Assembly (NCBI GenBank): GCA_013146195.2
Contig: CM028377.1
Coordinates: 1,922,001 to 1,986,000, forward strand
DNA length: 64,000 nt
From: Codonopsis lanceolata
Taxonomy: Eukaryota > Streptophyta > Magnoliopsida > Asterales > Campanulaceae
Direction: 5' to 3'
This document shows positions 1 to 10,349 of the stretch, piece by piece (within the stretch, counting starts at the first letter, position 1; every line of letters starts with the position of its first letter). The notes under the pieces were generated by a model that ran no database searches, was not told where the DNA came from, and worked only from the letters and a program-made list of their open reading frames with translations. A program made the translations under genes and the position numbers.

Positions 1-706
1 CGTTGAGAGACAAAGATTTGAAGTTTCTATCCGTTTAGAGATGTAGTGGTTGAAGTCTATAGGATAGAGATCTTTGTCCATAAGATCTTTGACTATTTGG
101 GGCAGAGATTTATTCCTGTAGATCTTGGAACTTGTTGTCTATCAGACTGTGTTGATAAGTCTTTGAAAAGTAGTTCTGATATCTGTTGCACTGTCAGGTG
201 TTCTGTTCAATAAAGTAATTGCTTTTTGACTTTATCAGACTACTTGAGTGAGAAAAAGTCTTGTAACCTTAAGTATGTCAGGTTTTTTGAGGCTTGAACA
301 TATTTGTCTTGATTTGAGCTGCTTCTAGACTTTTCCTTGTAGCACGTGCAGATTTTAAGCCTGCCGATGGAATGCTTCGAGCCAGTGGAAACAAGTCTTC
401 CGATTCAGGAGAACTGATGTCTGCTCGTGCGAATAGTTTAACTTGTAGCATGTCTGCCGGTGGTGAGTCTTCAAGTTGTTCTGATTTTTATCACTGAAGG
501 CTTTTGACATAGCTGCAAATCTTTCGGTGCTGAGTGCGTCTGAAGTGCTGGTTTGTTTGATCATTATGTAGGAAGGTAGGACTTGATCAGGTTGCACCTA
601 ATCTAAGACCTATGTGATGTCACACGAGTTGTAATGGCGGCAAGCAAATCAACATATATAGAATATGCAAGGTGATAACTAAATTATCAAGAAGCATATT
701 CCAACA
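1..706 (-). mobile_element. partial copia-like LTR (minus strand, runs off the window)
   Basis: Read on the minus strand, an LTR-like sequence starts TGTTGGAATATGC at 706. It is preceded by the purine tract CTAAGGAGG (plus 707-715), the usual PPT/TGTTGG arrangement of copia 3' LTRs. The first 45 bases hold nested inverted repeats (661-668 with 694-701, and 673-678 with 684-689). The other end lies outside the window, so length and target duplication cannot be checked. The short open frames here have no recognisable protein content. The family is inferred from the terminus only. Confidence 0.45.
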
Positions 707-744
707 CCTCCTTAGTTTAAATTGCTACTGATATTCTTGCCATC

Positions 745-749
745 AGTAT
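745..749. repeat. target-site duplication AGTAT, left copy
   Basis: The five bases AGTAT directly before the solo LTR recur exactly at 2,027-2,031 directly after it. A 5-bp direct duplication is what retrotransposon integrase leaves, so it fixes the LTR borders. Confidence 0.85.
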
Positions 750-2026
750 TGTTGATTCTTATGTTAGATTTATATATGTTCAGTTCATTACCCTAGTTTT
801 ATACTTCAATGGCTAATCGGGCTGCGTATCGATTAGCGTGGCAACTGTGTATAGAACTTTGCAAAGTATAGTTTTTAATAGGACTTTACAGGTTCAGCGG
901 AAGACGTTTTCGCAAGCTTCACCGGAAGACCTGCTCAAAGCTTACAAACGGCAGACCTTGTGTCCACCTGTCTCTCATGACGTGTCCTATCAAGCAATGA
1001 CTCAATGGATTAATTCAAATCTATCTTCATCACTGTTTGAATTTATCTAAGACATTCCCTGACACATCAAGCCCGCCGAAAGCAGCTTTCCGAAAAGCAA
1101 GAAGACTTTTCGCAAACTGAACAGTGAAAACAGGAAAGCAGACTGTCACCTACTGTCTGTAACAACTCTCAGATCTGACACCTAGATTGCCCAAGTTTTA
1201 GAAGATCTCAGAAATCATTCTCTGCTCTAGATATCTGTGAAGACGAAATTCCTAACTGACAGCCCCATGCATTTTATTCATTTTACCTTACAGAGTTGTT
1301 ACAGTCTTCATCTTCTCCAACGGATCTTTTTGAGTGCACCTGCTATAAATACTGCCATTAAAGACTGGAAAAACAACTGTACAGAATCGATCGAACACTT
1401 GAAGAATTGCTCTGAAACTGTACAACTCCAAGTCTTACTACTTAGTGCATTCAAGAGATCCTCAACAGATCTAGAAGTCCTCGTCAACAACAAGAAGCCG
1501 AGCTTCATCATTTATTTCTAAACTTCTTCTGCTATTCATTCAATAACTATACTTCTGCACGAATTAAATATCTTGTTTATACAGATATTTAATTCCTTAG
1601 ACCCCAAACACAAGTCAATATTTTGTACACGATCCATTAGGAATATTCTTTGTAATAGATCTAGTGGAAAACATAGTGCACTATTTAAATCCAAGGTTGA
1701 CTGCCTTGGTGGTGGACGTAGCACTCTTTATAGTGTGAACCATCCCAAATTACTTGTGTTATTTCTTTACTGTTTGTCTACTGTTTGAACTGTTTATTAC
1801 TTTAGTTATCTTTATCCTTTAAACAGCAGAACTTAAGTAACCTGTCAAAGGTCTACCGGTAGTCCTTATCGGCAGACTTGAAACAGCTACTTTGAAAGTC
1901 TTCCGCTACTTCAATCTTTTCAATAGATTGTAAGTATCTTTCAAAGAACATACACAAAAGTTTTTAAGTGTACAATAAGCTATTCAACCCCCTTCTAGCT
2001 TATTATTGTGCCCGTTGGGACCCACA
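750..2026 (+). mobile_element. solo LTR of the C1-type Sirevirus (copia)
   Basis: This 1,277-bp sequence begins TGTTG, ends CCCACA and is flanked by AGTAT on both sides. It aligns along its whole length with the C1 5' LTR at 5,514-6,796, including the shared stretch around 811-860 and the tail before CCCACA. No primer-binding site or coding sequence follows it, so it is a solo LTR left by LTR-LTR recombination. A TATA box (TATAAAT, 1,344-1,350) lies at the same place as in C1 and marks the likely LTR promoter. Short open frames inside it are not genes. Confidence 0.9.
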
Positions 2027-2031
2027 AGTAT
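2027..2031. repeat. target-site duplication AGTAT, right copy
   Basis: Exact partner of 745-749. Removing 750-2,031 restores the pre-insertion sequence. Confidence 0.85.
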
Positions 2032-2124
2032 TCTTCTTGTCTCTGTGGTTCGACCCTTGCTTCCCAAGCTGTTCTACAATAGTCTTGTGCACTTGCAAGG
2101 AAATAATTAAAATAAGACACGATC
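2032..2124 (+). repeat. Tat-like LTR tail remnant
   Basis: This segment carries a 'TCTCTGTGG(G)TTCGACCC' motif followed by a stretch ending CACGATCA. The same motif and tail are present in reverse complement at about 60,835-60,930, inside the LTR that starts at 60,835. I read it as an old plus-oriented tail of that Tat-like LTR family. It could also be internal sequence of the minus copia element at 1-744. The boundary on the left is obscured by the solo LTR insertion. Confidence 0.35.
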
Positions 2125-2642
2125 AGTCTACGAAGGAACAAAATATTAGTGTATTCTGGTCAAGGCAACATCTCCTAAAATAAGAAAATATAAAAAGAAA
2201 AAAAATAGAGTGAGGAGAAGACACGATAGAGGGACATAAAATTTCCCTCACCCTTAAAAATGTAGCCCAACTCCACTCTTCCTTAGGTTGGGACCTGCAA
2301 AGGCCCTGGGCTTAGAATTTCTTCGCCCCCCCCCCAAAACTTAAATTTTATTTTGTCCCAAAAATTGAGGAATATCCTATGAGAGGGTTGATGGAGGAGA
2401 AATATCAAAAGGAAATAGGTGGCCCGGCTAACGAAAGAGGAAGAAACTTGGGATTCGACTCATGGTGAGTCGGGAGGAAGTAACGAAGGAGGACGAAACT
2501 CGGGGATTGTGCCAGGTGGCATCCCATAATATGTGGAGGCATTTTGCCCCACCTGGTTAACCCAGCCAAAGAAATTAGTCTGGTCGGCGCGCATTTGCGC
2601 CAACTGTTGACTAATCATCTCGTGCTCTAACAGGATCTCCTC
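2125..2642. other. non-coding retroelement 3' debris
   Basis: There is no gene here. A run of ten C (2,325-2,335 area) followed by AAAACTTAAAT reads on the minus strand as a PPT-like purine tract. Upstream, a block around 2,262-2,285 containing TTGGGACCTGCAAAGG matches a similar block at about 62,933-62,952 in the Tat-like element at the right end. Both are followed by CCCCCAAACTT-type sequence, so this is probably the 3' non-coding end of a minus-strand Tat-like element. Confidence 0.4.
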
Positions 2643-3510
2643 CTACCTATTGGAGATCGCCTCCAAGGGATCCTCCTCCCCTTGAGGCTCCTCACGTGGG
2701 CGTCTCTCACGTGGCTGACGAGGGTGCACAAACAGAAGCGCCCTAGTAATGTTGGGGACTGCCCGAACTCTCTCAAAATCTGGAGTCCAAACAACTCCAG
2801 CCCCACTACACAGTCTAGTAATCAAACTCGGGAACGTGAATCATGCGTTTGTCGTACCTTTAATAAGGGTTTGAATTTGGGCGTTGATCAGATGCCCAAC
2901 ATCAACAGACCCACCGGTCAAGATGGTGTAGATCAAAACGGCCTTATGCCAAGACACCATGTGTTGGTGGCTGGAAGGCATAAGACGTGCACAGATAAAT
3001 TTGAACACGGCCGTGTACGTGAGATGGGTCTTGTCCATGGTGCGGGGGCCAAATGGTGGACCTTGATGGAAGGTCCAGACCACATCAGGTGTTGCGATAA
3101 CTGCACTTAACACTGGGAGAGGGACAGGATCAGTGATGTGGATAATGTACTAATCATTACCACTCGCAAAATTAGGAGTGCCAAAATAATGGTTAATGGT
3201 TTGGGGCGAAAAATCGACATTTTTACCCCTAACAGCTGTATGGTCAACCACCTCGCCAGAAATGGAAATACGCCCGTTGACGTAGAATTCACGGACTAAG
3301 GTCACAATGGCCACGCCCGGAGTCGCACAAATATTGCCCCACCTTCAATGGGCGAAGTGGGCAGGGAGAGCAAAGTCCTTGGCCTTAAATCCATTTTAGA
3401 GATTATGCTTTTGGAGAGCTTCCTAGTGTATCTCTCTGATGCCTCGTAGGACACAAACCTATAAGTCATCTATAGTGCTTCTCCTCCTCTTCGGAGCGGG
3501 ACGAGGACAG
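2643..3510 (-). pseudogene. 'putative plant transposon protein' domain ORF, frameshifted
   Basis: Minus-strand reading from about 3,510 down to 2,643 gives pieces of the domain annotated in plant databases as 'putative plant transposon protein', common in gypsy and Sirevirus accessory ORFs. The pieces appear in order: RFVSYEASERY, LVREFYVN, VRGKNVDFSPQTIN, FICARLMPSSH, AVLIYTILTGGSVDVG and LITRLCSGAGV. At least two frame changes (near 3,110-3,200 and 2,830) break it. Function is unknown; the protein is usually considered retroelement cargo. Base composition is GC-richer than its surroundings. Family membership is from motif recognition only. Confidence 0.65.
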
Positions 3511-3976
3511 TCCGGTTTATTTACGCTTATGGGCCATTTAAAAAGACAAAAATATAAAATCTTCTCTCTAAAAATTAAAATTAATCAACCTAACTAAAAC
3601 AGATAAAGCATGCATGTAGACAAAAAATAATAATTCTAACACCCTAACATGCAAAAATTTGACAAATCAAAAATTTAATGGAGAGAGGATAGTAAATACG
3701 TGGATTGTGCGATGCTTTTAGTTGAGATGATGGGTTGGCCGGAATTCTGAAGCTTTCATGTCGGCAACAATGGCAGATTTCTTCTTCTTCAAAGCTTGGA
3801 TGGGTTGGAATGGAAGATGGAGATGATGAGGAAGCTTGAAGAGAGGCATCTTGGACTTGAAGTTTGACTGGAATTAGGGAAGCTTCGCCGGAATTCTTGA
3901 GAGAGAGAGAGATTGCCGGATTATATGAAGAGGAAAAACCTGAATCTTTGAATTCTGGAACTGCTTAGCTTCGGCT
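3511..3976. other. non-coding stretch upstream (minus) of the accessory ORF
   Basis: No gene is visible. On the minus strand it runs from a TATA box at 3,977-3,983 through a CT-rich leader (GA repeat on the plus strand near 3,900-3,911) towards the ORF at 3,510. The arrangement resembles a promoter and transcribed leader, possibly with an intron, but no splice sites could be fixed. Confidence 0.3.
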
Positions 3977-3983
3977 TATAAAG
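3977..3983 (-). promoter_or_regulatory. TATA box of a Tat-like LTR or promoter
   Basis: On the minus strand this reads TTTATAA, followed by GCCGAAGC and a CT-rich leader. It lies directly downstream of the four 16-bp palindromes at 3,988-4,169. The Tat-like LTR at the right end has the same order (TATATATA at 61,726-61,733 next to four matching palindromes). This supports its reading as a retroelement promoter. Confidence 0.55.
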
Positions 3984-3987
3984 AGGG

Positions 3988-4169
3988 CCTTGCGGCCGCA
4001 AGGTGTTTATACCTTGCGTCCGTAAGGTTCCCTGTCAAAGGGGCATGAATGCTGATGCAGGCTTGCGGGGGCAAGGGTCTTTTGGGCTTGCCGCCGCATG
4101 AGTTACGCGTGAATTGTCATTAATAGGGCCTTGCGGCTGCAAGGTGTTTTAGGCCTTGCATCCGCAAGG
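3988..4169. repeat. four 16-bp palindromes (CCTTGCGGCCGCAAGG type)
   Basis: Palindromic or near-palindromic 16-mers sit at 3,988-4,003, 4,012-4,027, 4,129-4,144 and 4,154-4,169. They are arranged as two pairs with about 25 bases between pair members. The first is a perfect palindrome containing GCGGCCGC. The others have one or two changes in the centre. A matching set lies at 61,796-61,937. Confidence 0.8.
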
Positions 4170-4570
4170 TCCACAGATTGTGTGCCTTGGGAGCTGCTTC
4201 ATAGATTTTTGGCAGTTTTCATTTTAGTCCTTCCGTTATGTTCTATTAAGTCCGTTTCTTTCCTGCACTTTGAAAATTCTACAAAATTTCTACACTAAAA
4301 TATTAGAAACATATAAATACAACACTAAGATGCTTTTCTCCCCCAAACTTAAATTATGCAATGCTGAAAAACATTTAATTAAAATGTCCATAATTAAATA
4401 AGACGGAGAACAACATATTTAAATTACGATACGAAAGCAATTAAAAATTTAAATATAGTAGGTTACCTCCCACCTAGCGCACTTGTTTAACGTCTTTGGC
4501 TTGACCTAACTGCAAACCTATTCTCTTGGGGGTTCGGTGTCAGAGAGACGAATGAGTTCAATTGTTCTCT
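4170..4570. other. Tat-like 3' untranslated region with PPT-like tract
   Basis: There is no gene here. On the minus strand, the stretch after the integrase stop contains the purine tract AAGTTTGGGGGAG (plus about 4,339-4,351). It is followed by TGTTGTATTTATATG, a plausible LTR start at 4,324. This PPT-then-TG order is typical of gypsy elements. The far end of such an LTR could not be located. Confidence 0.4.
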
Positions 4571-5513
4571 CTACTGACATAGTTTGAGTCGGTGACCATT
4601 AACCTTAAATACTTCACCAGTCCTTCGATTCTTAATATCGACGGCTTCGTGTGAGTAAATTCGTACTATAATGAAAGGACCAGACCATTTTGATTTTAAC
4701 TTACCTGGAAATAATCTAAGTCTAGAATTAATAAAAAGGACTTTCAATCCTGGACATAACATCTTTTTAGAAATTCTCATATCATGATATCTTTTGGTAT
4801 TTTCTTTATAGATTTTTGCATTTTCATACAAATTTAGCCTATGATGTTCTAACTCATTTACCTAAAAAAGTCTTTCTTCACCGGCCAAAGAGAGGTCAAA
4901 ATTAAGAGTTTTAATGGTCCAATAAGCTTTGTGTTCAATTTTCTACTGGTAAGTGGCATGCTTTACCGTACACCATCCGATATGGACTCATACCAATTAG
5001 GGTTTTATATGCAGTTCGATATGCCCAAAGAGCATCTTTCAGTTTTGGTTCCCAATACTTACGATTAGGTCTAACAGTCTTTTCTAAGACTGCTTTTATC
5101 TGTCTATTACTAACTTCTACTTGGCCAGAAGTCTGAGGATGATATGGTGTAGCCAGCTTGTGAGTTACACCATGTTTTCTAAGGCTTGCATTCAACAACC
5201 GATTAGTGAAATGTGTTCCTTGATCACTAATTACTGCCTTCGGTACTCCATACCAAGAGAATATATCGTCCAAAATCTTGAAAACAGTTTGGACATCATT
5301 ATTTCTAGTAGCTATGGCTTCTATCCATTTGGACACATAATCAACAGCGACTAAAATATACTCACACCCATTAGAAACTAGAAAAGGACCCGTAAAATGA
5401 ACACCCCAAACATCAAAAATTTCAACAACTATATTATTATGCAAGGGCATCTCATTCCTTTTACTAATTCCGCTAGTCCTTTGGCATTTATCGCATGTTT
5501 TGTAAAATATTTC
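4571..5513 (-). pseudogene. Tat/Athila-type gypsy integrase, C-terminal half, broken
   Basis: The minus frame is open from the C1 LTR border at 5,513 to 4,935. It continues in another frame from 4,831 to 4,571, so at least one indel lies between 4,830 and 4,950. Visible parts in order: the second half of the HHCC zinc finger (CDKCQRTSG); the catalytic core with the first Asp region (FDVWGVHFTGPF), VAVDYVSKWIEA, VISDQGTHF and PYHPQTSGQVEVSNR holding the Glu; and a C-terminal beta domain (SKWSGPFIIVRI, GEVFKVNGHRLK). There is no chromodomain, as expected for Tat/Athila rather than chromoviruses. Its 5' part was cut off by the insertion of C1. Confidence 0.85.
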
Positions 5514-6796
5514 TATTGATTCTTATGTTTGATTTATATCTGATCAGTACATTACATTAGTTTTATACTTCAGTGGCTAATCGGACTGCGTATCGATTAG
5601 CGTGGCAACTGTGTATAGAACTTTGCCTTGTATAGTTTTTATAGGAATTTTTCAGGTTCAGCGGAAGACCTCTTCACAGCTTCATCGGAAGACCTGCTCA
5701 GAGGTTAAGATCGGTAGACCTCGTGTCCACCTACTCTTGAACGACGTGTCCTATTCAGTAAATATTTATTGGATTAATTCAAACTTATTCCAATATGATT
5801 ATTTGAATTAATCCAAGACATTCTCTGACATGTCAAGCCGCCGAAAGCAACTTTCCGAAAAGCAGGAAGACTTTTCGTCCTGAACAGTGAAAGCAGGAAA
5901 AGCAGACTGTCCCCTACTTTCTGCTACAACTCTCAGATCTGACACCAAAATCGCCCACCTTTTTCAAGATCTCAGAAATCATTACCTGCTCTAGATATCT
6001 GTGAAAGACAAAAGTCCTTGACTGACAGCCCCATGCATTTAATGCATTGATGAAAAGAGCTGTTGAAGTCTTCGTCTTCTCCAACGGATCTTTTGAAGTG
6101 CACACGCTATAAATACGCCATTGAAGAGTGGAACAAAGAGACAACTGTACAGAATCAATCGAACACTTAAAGGATTGCTCTGAAACTTCATAACTCCAAG
6201 TCCTTCAGCTCAGTGCATTCAATAGATCCTTAACAGATCTTGAAGTCCTCGTCAACAACAAGAAGTTGCTCATCAACACTTATTGCTTTAATCTTCTTGT
6301 TGTTAACTTCCATTAACTATACTTCTGCACGAATTAAATATCCTGTATTTACAGATATTTAATTCCCTAGACCCAAACACAAGTCAATATTTTGTACACG
6401 ATCCATTAGGGATATTCTTTGTAATTGATCTAAGTGGAAAACATAGTGCACAATTTAAATCCAAGGTTGACTGCCTTGGTGGTGGACGTAGCACTCATTA
6501 TAGTGTGAACCATCCCAAAATACTTGTGTTATTCCTTACTGTTTGTCTGATACTTGAACTGCTTAGTTTCATTGTTTATACTTATCCGTTTACAGCTGAA
6601 CTTAAGTAAACTGTAAAAGGTCTACTCAGTAGTCCTTATCGGCGGCACGGAACTATCTTCTTGAAGGTCTTCCGCTACTTGATTTTTTTCTATAGATTGC
6701 AAGTAACTTTCAAGGAATTTACTTAAAAGTTTTTAAGTGTCTAATAAGCTATTCAACCCCCCTTCTAGCTTATTATTGTGCTCATTGGGACCCACA
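5514..6796 (+). mobile_element. 5' LTR of Sirevirus-like copia element C1
   Basis: This 1,283-bp LTR is homologous to the solo LTR at 750-2,026. It ends CCCACA directly before the primer-binding site. Its first bases read TATTG where the solo copy has TGTTG, so the terminal dinucleotide is mutated. A TATA box (TATAAAT) is at 6,108-6,114. Upstream, ATTTC (5,509-5,513) would be the target duplication, but the 3' LTR of this element is not in the window. The insertion disrupts the Tat-like integrase. Confidence 0.85.
6108..6114 (+). promoter_or_regulatory. TATA box in the C1 LTR
   Basis: TATAAAT is conserved at the equivalent position of the solo LTR (1,344-1,350). It marks the probable U3/R promoter. 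Confidence 0.6.
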
Positions 6797-6797
6797 A

Positions 6798-6811
6798 TTG
6801 GTATCAGAGCC
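6798..6811 (+). promoter_or_regulatory. primer-binding site, initiator-Met tRNA
   Basis: TTGGTATCAGAGCC begins two bases after the LTR end. TGGTATCAGAGC is the standard complement of the plant tRNA-iMet 3' end used by copia elements to prime minus-strand DNA. It confirms both the LTR end and the element's orientation. Confidence 0.9.
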
Positions 6812-6865
6812 TTACTCTTTGAAAACTAGTTTTTCCAAGATTAAACTCTTGAGAGATACGATATA

Positions 6866-9097
6866 ATGGCACAAACACACTACATGCTGCCTACATCTAA
6901 TGCTAACCACGTCCCAATATTGGACGAAGGACATTTTGATGTATGGAAGGATAAAGTAATGAGATTCATGAACTCTATTGACAACAGATTATGGAAATGT
7001 GTCACTGCAGGTCAACATGTACCAATGAAGGCAAATCTTCTAGCCTCCATCGCTGGGAACCCTGCAGAAGTTCCTAAAGAAGAATCTGAATGGACAGAGG
7101 ATGATAGAAAGCTGGTAGAACTTGACAGCAAAGCAATAAACATAATCACCAGCTCTCTAGACACAAGCACGTACCAGCAAGTGATTCGATGTACAACTGC
7201 AAAAGAGATGTGGGAAGCTCTTGTGGAATACTTGGAAGGAGACCAAGACACAAGAGACAACAGAAAATATACATACATCCAGCAGTTTGATTCTTTCAAA
7301 AAGGATCCTAAGGAAACCTTGAGACAAGCATACGATCGCTTCAGTGAGGTAATTAATAGCTGCTTTTCTCTAGGTAAAACGTATGACAAAAAGGAAATGA
7401 ACATGAGGTTTCTAGGCTCTATAGGTAGCTTATGGCATGTGAAGACCACGGCTATGAAAGAATCTAAGAACTTAAACGAGATGACTCTTCGTAGTCTCTA
7501 CGCAAGTTTAAAGGTTTACGAACTTGAAGTTAATCAAGCTCTAGAGCAAGACAAACAGTTCAGAACTGTATCCTTGCCAGCCATGGTCCAAGAAGAAATC
7601 ATTGTTGAAAACAAACCGTCCACTTCTTCCTGTGAAAATGATTTTTTATCCGACGAACAATTTGCTATGTTTGTTAAACGTTTTCAAAAATTTGCAAAAT
7701 ATGGAAGAAAGAACACACACCAACAACCTTTTAGGAAGAATGGTGAAAGCTCATCTAAGGAAGAGCTTGTGTGTTATAACTGTAGGAAACCTGGTCATTT
7801 TGCCTCAAAATGTCCTAAGCCAAAATTTGAAGCATACCGAAAACCTTCGTTTAGAAAATTTCAAAAACAAAAGGGTATGTTGGCTGAAGACATAGAAGAC
7901 AAGCAGGTTGCTACATGGTTTGAGACTGATTCAGAAGAGGAGGAAGTGGATTGTGAGCAAGCTAACATATGCTTAATAGCTCATGATTCAGGTCCTACCT
8001 ATGACTCTGAAAATGAAGTCAAAGTTTCACCCAGTCCTCTGGACAAAAATGAAACCATCAGTGATAGCTTCAGTAAGGAAGAACTTCTCAAGGATAATCA
8101 GGATATGCTTGAAGAATTTAATTCCTTTAGAGTAGCCTATGTTAAACTGGCCAAGAACTGTGAGAAACTTACAGCTGAGAAATCTTTGATGGCAGCTGAG
8201 ATTCAAAATCTCAATAGCTGTCAACAAGAGAGTATCAAACTGAAAGAAGAAAACAAATTTCTTCATGACAAAATTGACTGTCTAACTGAGCACATCAAAG
8301 GACTTGACCTAGAGAAAATTGCCTTGCAAAAGACAATTGACTCCTGGAATAGCTCCAAGGATGCATTCGAAGAAATCCTTACAAGCCAAAAATCTAGCAA
8401 TGATAAAACTGGCATAGGATATTCAGATGTGCCTCTTCCGACAATCTCTTCAGTCATAGAGAAAGGAGAATCCTCCGAGACTGCTAATAATATATCTTTC
8501 TCTAAACAGACATTTGGAAATATAGGGAAACAAGGCCTTGGTTATTCAAGTGTTCCTTACGTTTACCCCAAAGTTCAAAAAGGAAAAGCCAAAATGACTA
8601 ACTCAAATGAGAAACCTGATAAGGTAACGGTAGAGAAAGTGAAGTCTACCGGCAACAACTATGCCAAGGCAAAGTCTGCTGACGGTAGACCTACTAAACC
8701 TCTACCGGTAACTATCAAGTTTGTCTATGAAACAGGCAAGGCTCCTTTACCTGTTGAAAGTAAACTTAAAGGTATTCTACCGAATCCTTCTGAAAAGGTA
8801 ATCAACAGAAAAGCTAAAGCTAAATCTGTTGGTAACCTACCTAGAATGATTCGAAAGAAACCAATTAAGTCTACCATCAACAAACAAACTGAACCAAGAA
8901 TGGATGTCAAGAAAAGGAATAATCATAAGCACTCTTCAGTTGAAGACACTAACAGTTCTCTGTGGACTTTCCATTTATGTCATTCTTGCCATTGCTTAGG
9001 CCATCTGGCACCAGAATGCCTGCTAAGGTTCACCCCAAGATCTGAGAGACCTAGTTCTCTCAAGGTCAAGCAGGTATGGGTTGCAAAAGGTTGCTAA
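6866..9097 (+). CDS. gag: C1 Gag polyprotein (Sirevirus type, 743 aa)
   Basis: This is the structural capsid/nucleocapsid protein of the copia element. An ATG lies 55 bases after the PBS. Residues ~15-240 match the UBN2/retrotransposon gag fold (FDVWKDKVMRFM, AKEMWEALVEYLEG, LRQAYDRFSEVINS). A CCHC knuckle is at ~303-316 (CYNCRKPGHFASKC) and a second at ~705-718 (CHSCHCLGHLAPEC). Between them is a Lys/Glu-rich stretch (~390-510) with heptad-like leucines, probably coiled coil. Large size plus two knuckles fits the SIRE/Maximus lineage. The frame is intact over 2.2 kb, whereas pol is broken. The end overlaps the next frame by about 22 bases, so the pol frame is entered by a frameshift or an indel. 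Confidence 0.9.
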   Translation: MAQTHYMLPTSNANHVPILDEGHFDVWKDKVMRFMNSIDNRLWKCVTAGQHVPMKANLLASIAGNPAEVPKEESEWTEDDRKLVELDSKAINIITSSLDTSTYQQVIRCTTAKEMWEALVEYLEGDQDTRDNRKYTYIQQFDSFKKDPKETLRQAYDRFSEVINSCFSLGKTYDKKEMNMRFLGSIGSLWHVKTTAMKESKNLNEMTLRSLYASLKVYELEVNQALEQDKQFRTVSLPAMVQEEIIVENKPSTSSCENDFLSDEQFAMFVKRFQKFAKYGRKNTHQQPFRKNGESSSKEELVCYNCRKPGHFASKCPKPKFEAYRKPSFRKFQKQKGMLAEDIEDKQVATWFETDSEEEEVDCEQANICLIAHDSGPTYDSENEVKVSPSPLDKNETISDSFSKEELLKDNQDMLEEFNSFRVAYVKLAKNCEKLTAEKSLMAAEIQNLNSCQQESIKLKEENKFLHDKIDCLTEHIKGLDLEKIALQKTIDSWNSSKDAFEEILTSQKSSNDKTGIGYSDVPLPTISSVIEKGESSETANNISFSKQTFGNIGKQGLGYSSVPYVYPKVQKGKAKMTNSNEKPDKVTVEKVKSTGNNYAKAKSADGRPTKPLPVTIKFVYETGKAPLPVESKLKGILPNPSEKVINRKAKAKSVGNLPRMIRKKPIKSTINKQTEPRMDVKKRNNHKHSSVEDTNSSLWTFHLCHSCHCLGHLAPECLLRFTPRSERPSSLKVKQVWVAKGC

Positions 9098-9843
9098 TCC
9101 TTAGGACCCGAAAGAAAATAAAGGGTACCTTGTTTGCCTTAACTTCTTTTCAGGAATGCTTCATGGCTATAGAATCAGAAAACAAAGACATCTGGTACCT
9201 AGACAGTGGTTGTTCAAGACACATGACTGGGAACAGAAGTCTTCTTACAGATATAGCTGAAGCAAAAGGACCCACTGTTATTTTCGGAGATAATGCAAGA
9301 GGAAAGACAATTGGATATGGCTCAATTACTAGAGGAAGTCTCTCCATCAACAAGGTTTCTCTAGTAAGTGGTTTAAAGCACAATCTTCTGAGCATATCCC
9401 AATTCTGCGACAAAGGACTTCTATGCCAATTCAATTCCAACCAGTGCCTCATCAAAGACAGTGAATCCTGCTCTACAATACTGACCGGCAATAGACAAGG
9501 AAACGTCTATGTCGTGGACTTAAATCTTCTAGGGAGATTCTCAAACCTGTGTCTAGTAGCCAACAATGTTCGCGACAACAGCTGGCTATGGCACAAGCAT
9601 CTCAGTCACCTCAACTTCAAGCACCTCTCCAAGCTCTCCAAAAATGGGCTTGTCAAAGGTCTACCTACGGTGTCTGCCGACCATGACAGAAGTTGTAAAG
9701 CTTGCCAACTAGGAAAACTTTCCAAGTCTTCCTTCAAAAGAAAGTCTGTTTTATCAACAAACAGACCTCTTCAACTTCTGCATATGGATCTCTTTGGACC
9801 TATTACAACGGCCGGTATTTCGGAGACAAGTACACACTTGTAG
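9076..9843 (+). pseudogene. pol: C1 protease and start of integrase
   Basis: Visible parts in order: the aspartic protease active site in WYLDSGCSRHMTG (Asp-Ser-Gly at residues ~43-45 of this frame); the protease flap region (GLKHNLLSISQFCDKG); and the integrase zinc-binding segment with WHKHLSHLNFKHL and CKACQLGK, then the core start LLHMDLFGP holding the first catalytic Asp. Copia order (PR-IN-RT-RH) is preserved. The frame stops at 9,843 and the rest of the integrase core is scrambled by indels. It is in a different frame from gag. Confidence 0.85.
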
Positions 9844-10349
9844 TAGTTGATGACTACTCTAGATTCACTTGATTGAAACTATGACATCTAAAGATGAAAC
9901 GTATGATCTAGTCACTACACATTTTCGAAGACTTCAAACTCAAAAGCTTGAAGACATTTGTGACATAAGATCGACAATGGCAGAATTCAAAAACAATGGT
10001 GTAGAAAAGTCTTTGCGATGACCATGGGATCGGACACAACTTCTCTGCCGGTACTCTCAACAAAATGGTGTAGGCGAAGCGGAAGAAACAGAACAACGAT
10101 TGAAGCAACTAGAACGATCTTGGCGTAAGCTAAACTTCCAAGTATTTGCAGGCGGCGATCAACACCGCATGTTTTACCCGAATAGATCCACGGTAAACAA
10201 GTTTCATAATAAAACTCCATATGAAATATGGAGAGGAAGATCCCAAACATAGGATTTCTTAAAATCTTCTTTGTAAATGTTTTATTCTTTATAATGGAAA
10301 AGAATATAGAGGAAAATTTGATGCAAAATCGACGAAGGAATTTTTCTCG
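9844..10349 (+). pseudogene. degenerate C1 integrase core
   Basis: There is no open frame longer than a few dozen codons. Scattered short matches to a copia integrase remain in all three frames (for example VVDDYSRFT- and NKTPYEIWRGR-like pieces around 9,840-9,870 and 10,196-10,235). Many small deletions are the simplest explanation. Sequence quality of the assembly could contribute. Confidence 0.55.

Noticed and set aside
2682..3110. 142-codon plus-strand frame
   Set aside because: The opposite strand carries the recognisable transposon-protein motifs; this frame is a shadow of them.
6798..6811. tRNA gene at the TGGTATCAGAGCC sequences (also 16,186-16,198)
   Set aside because: Only the 12-14 bases complementary to the tRNA 3' end are present; no cloverleaf surrounds them.
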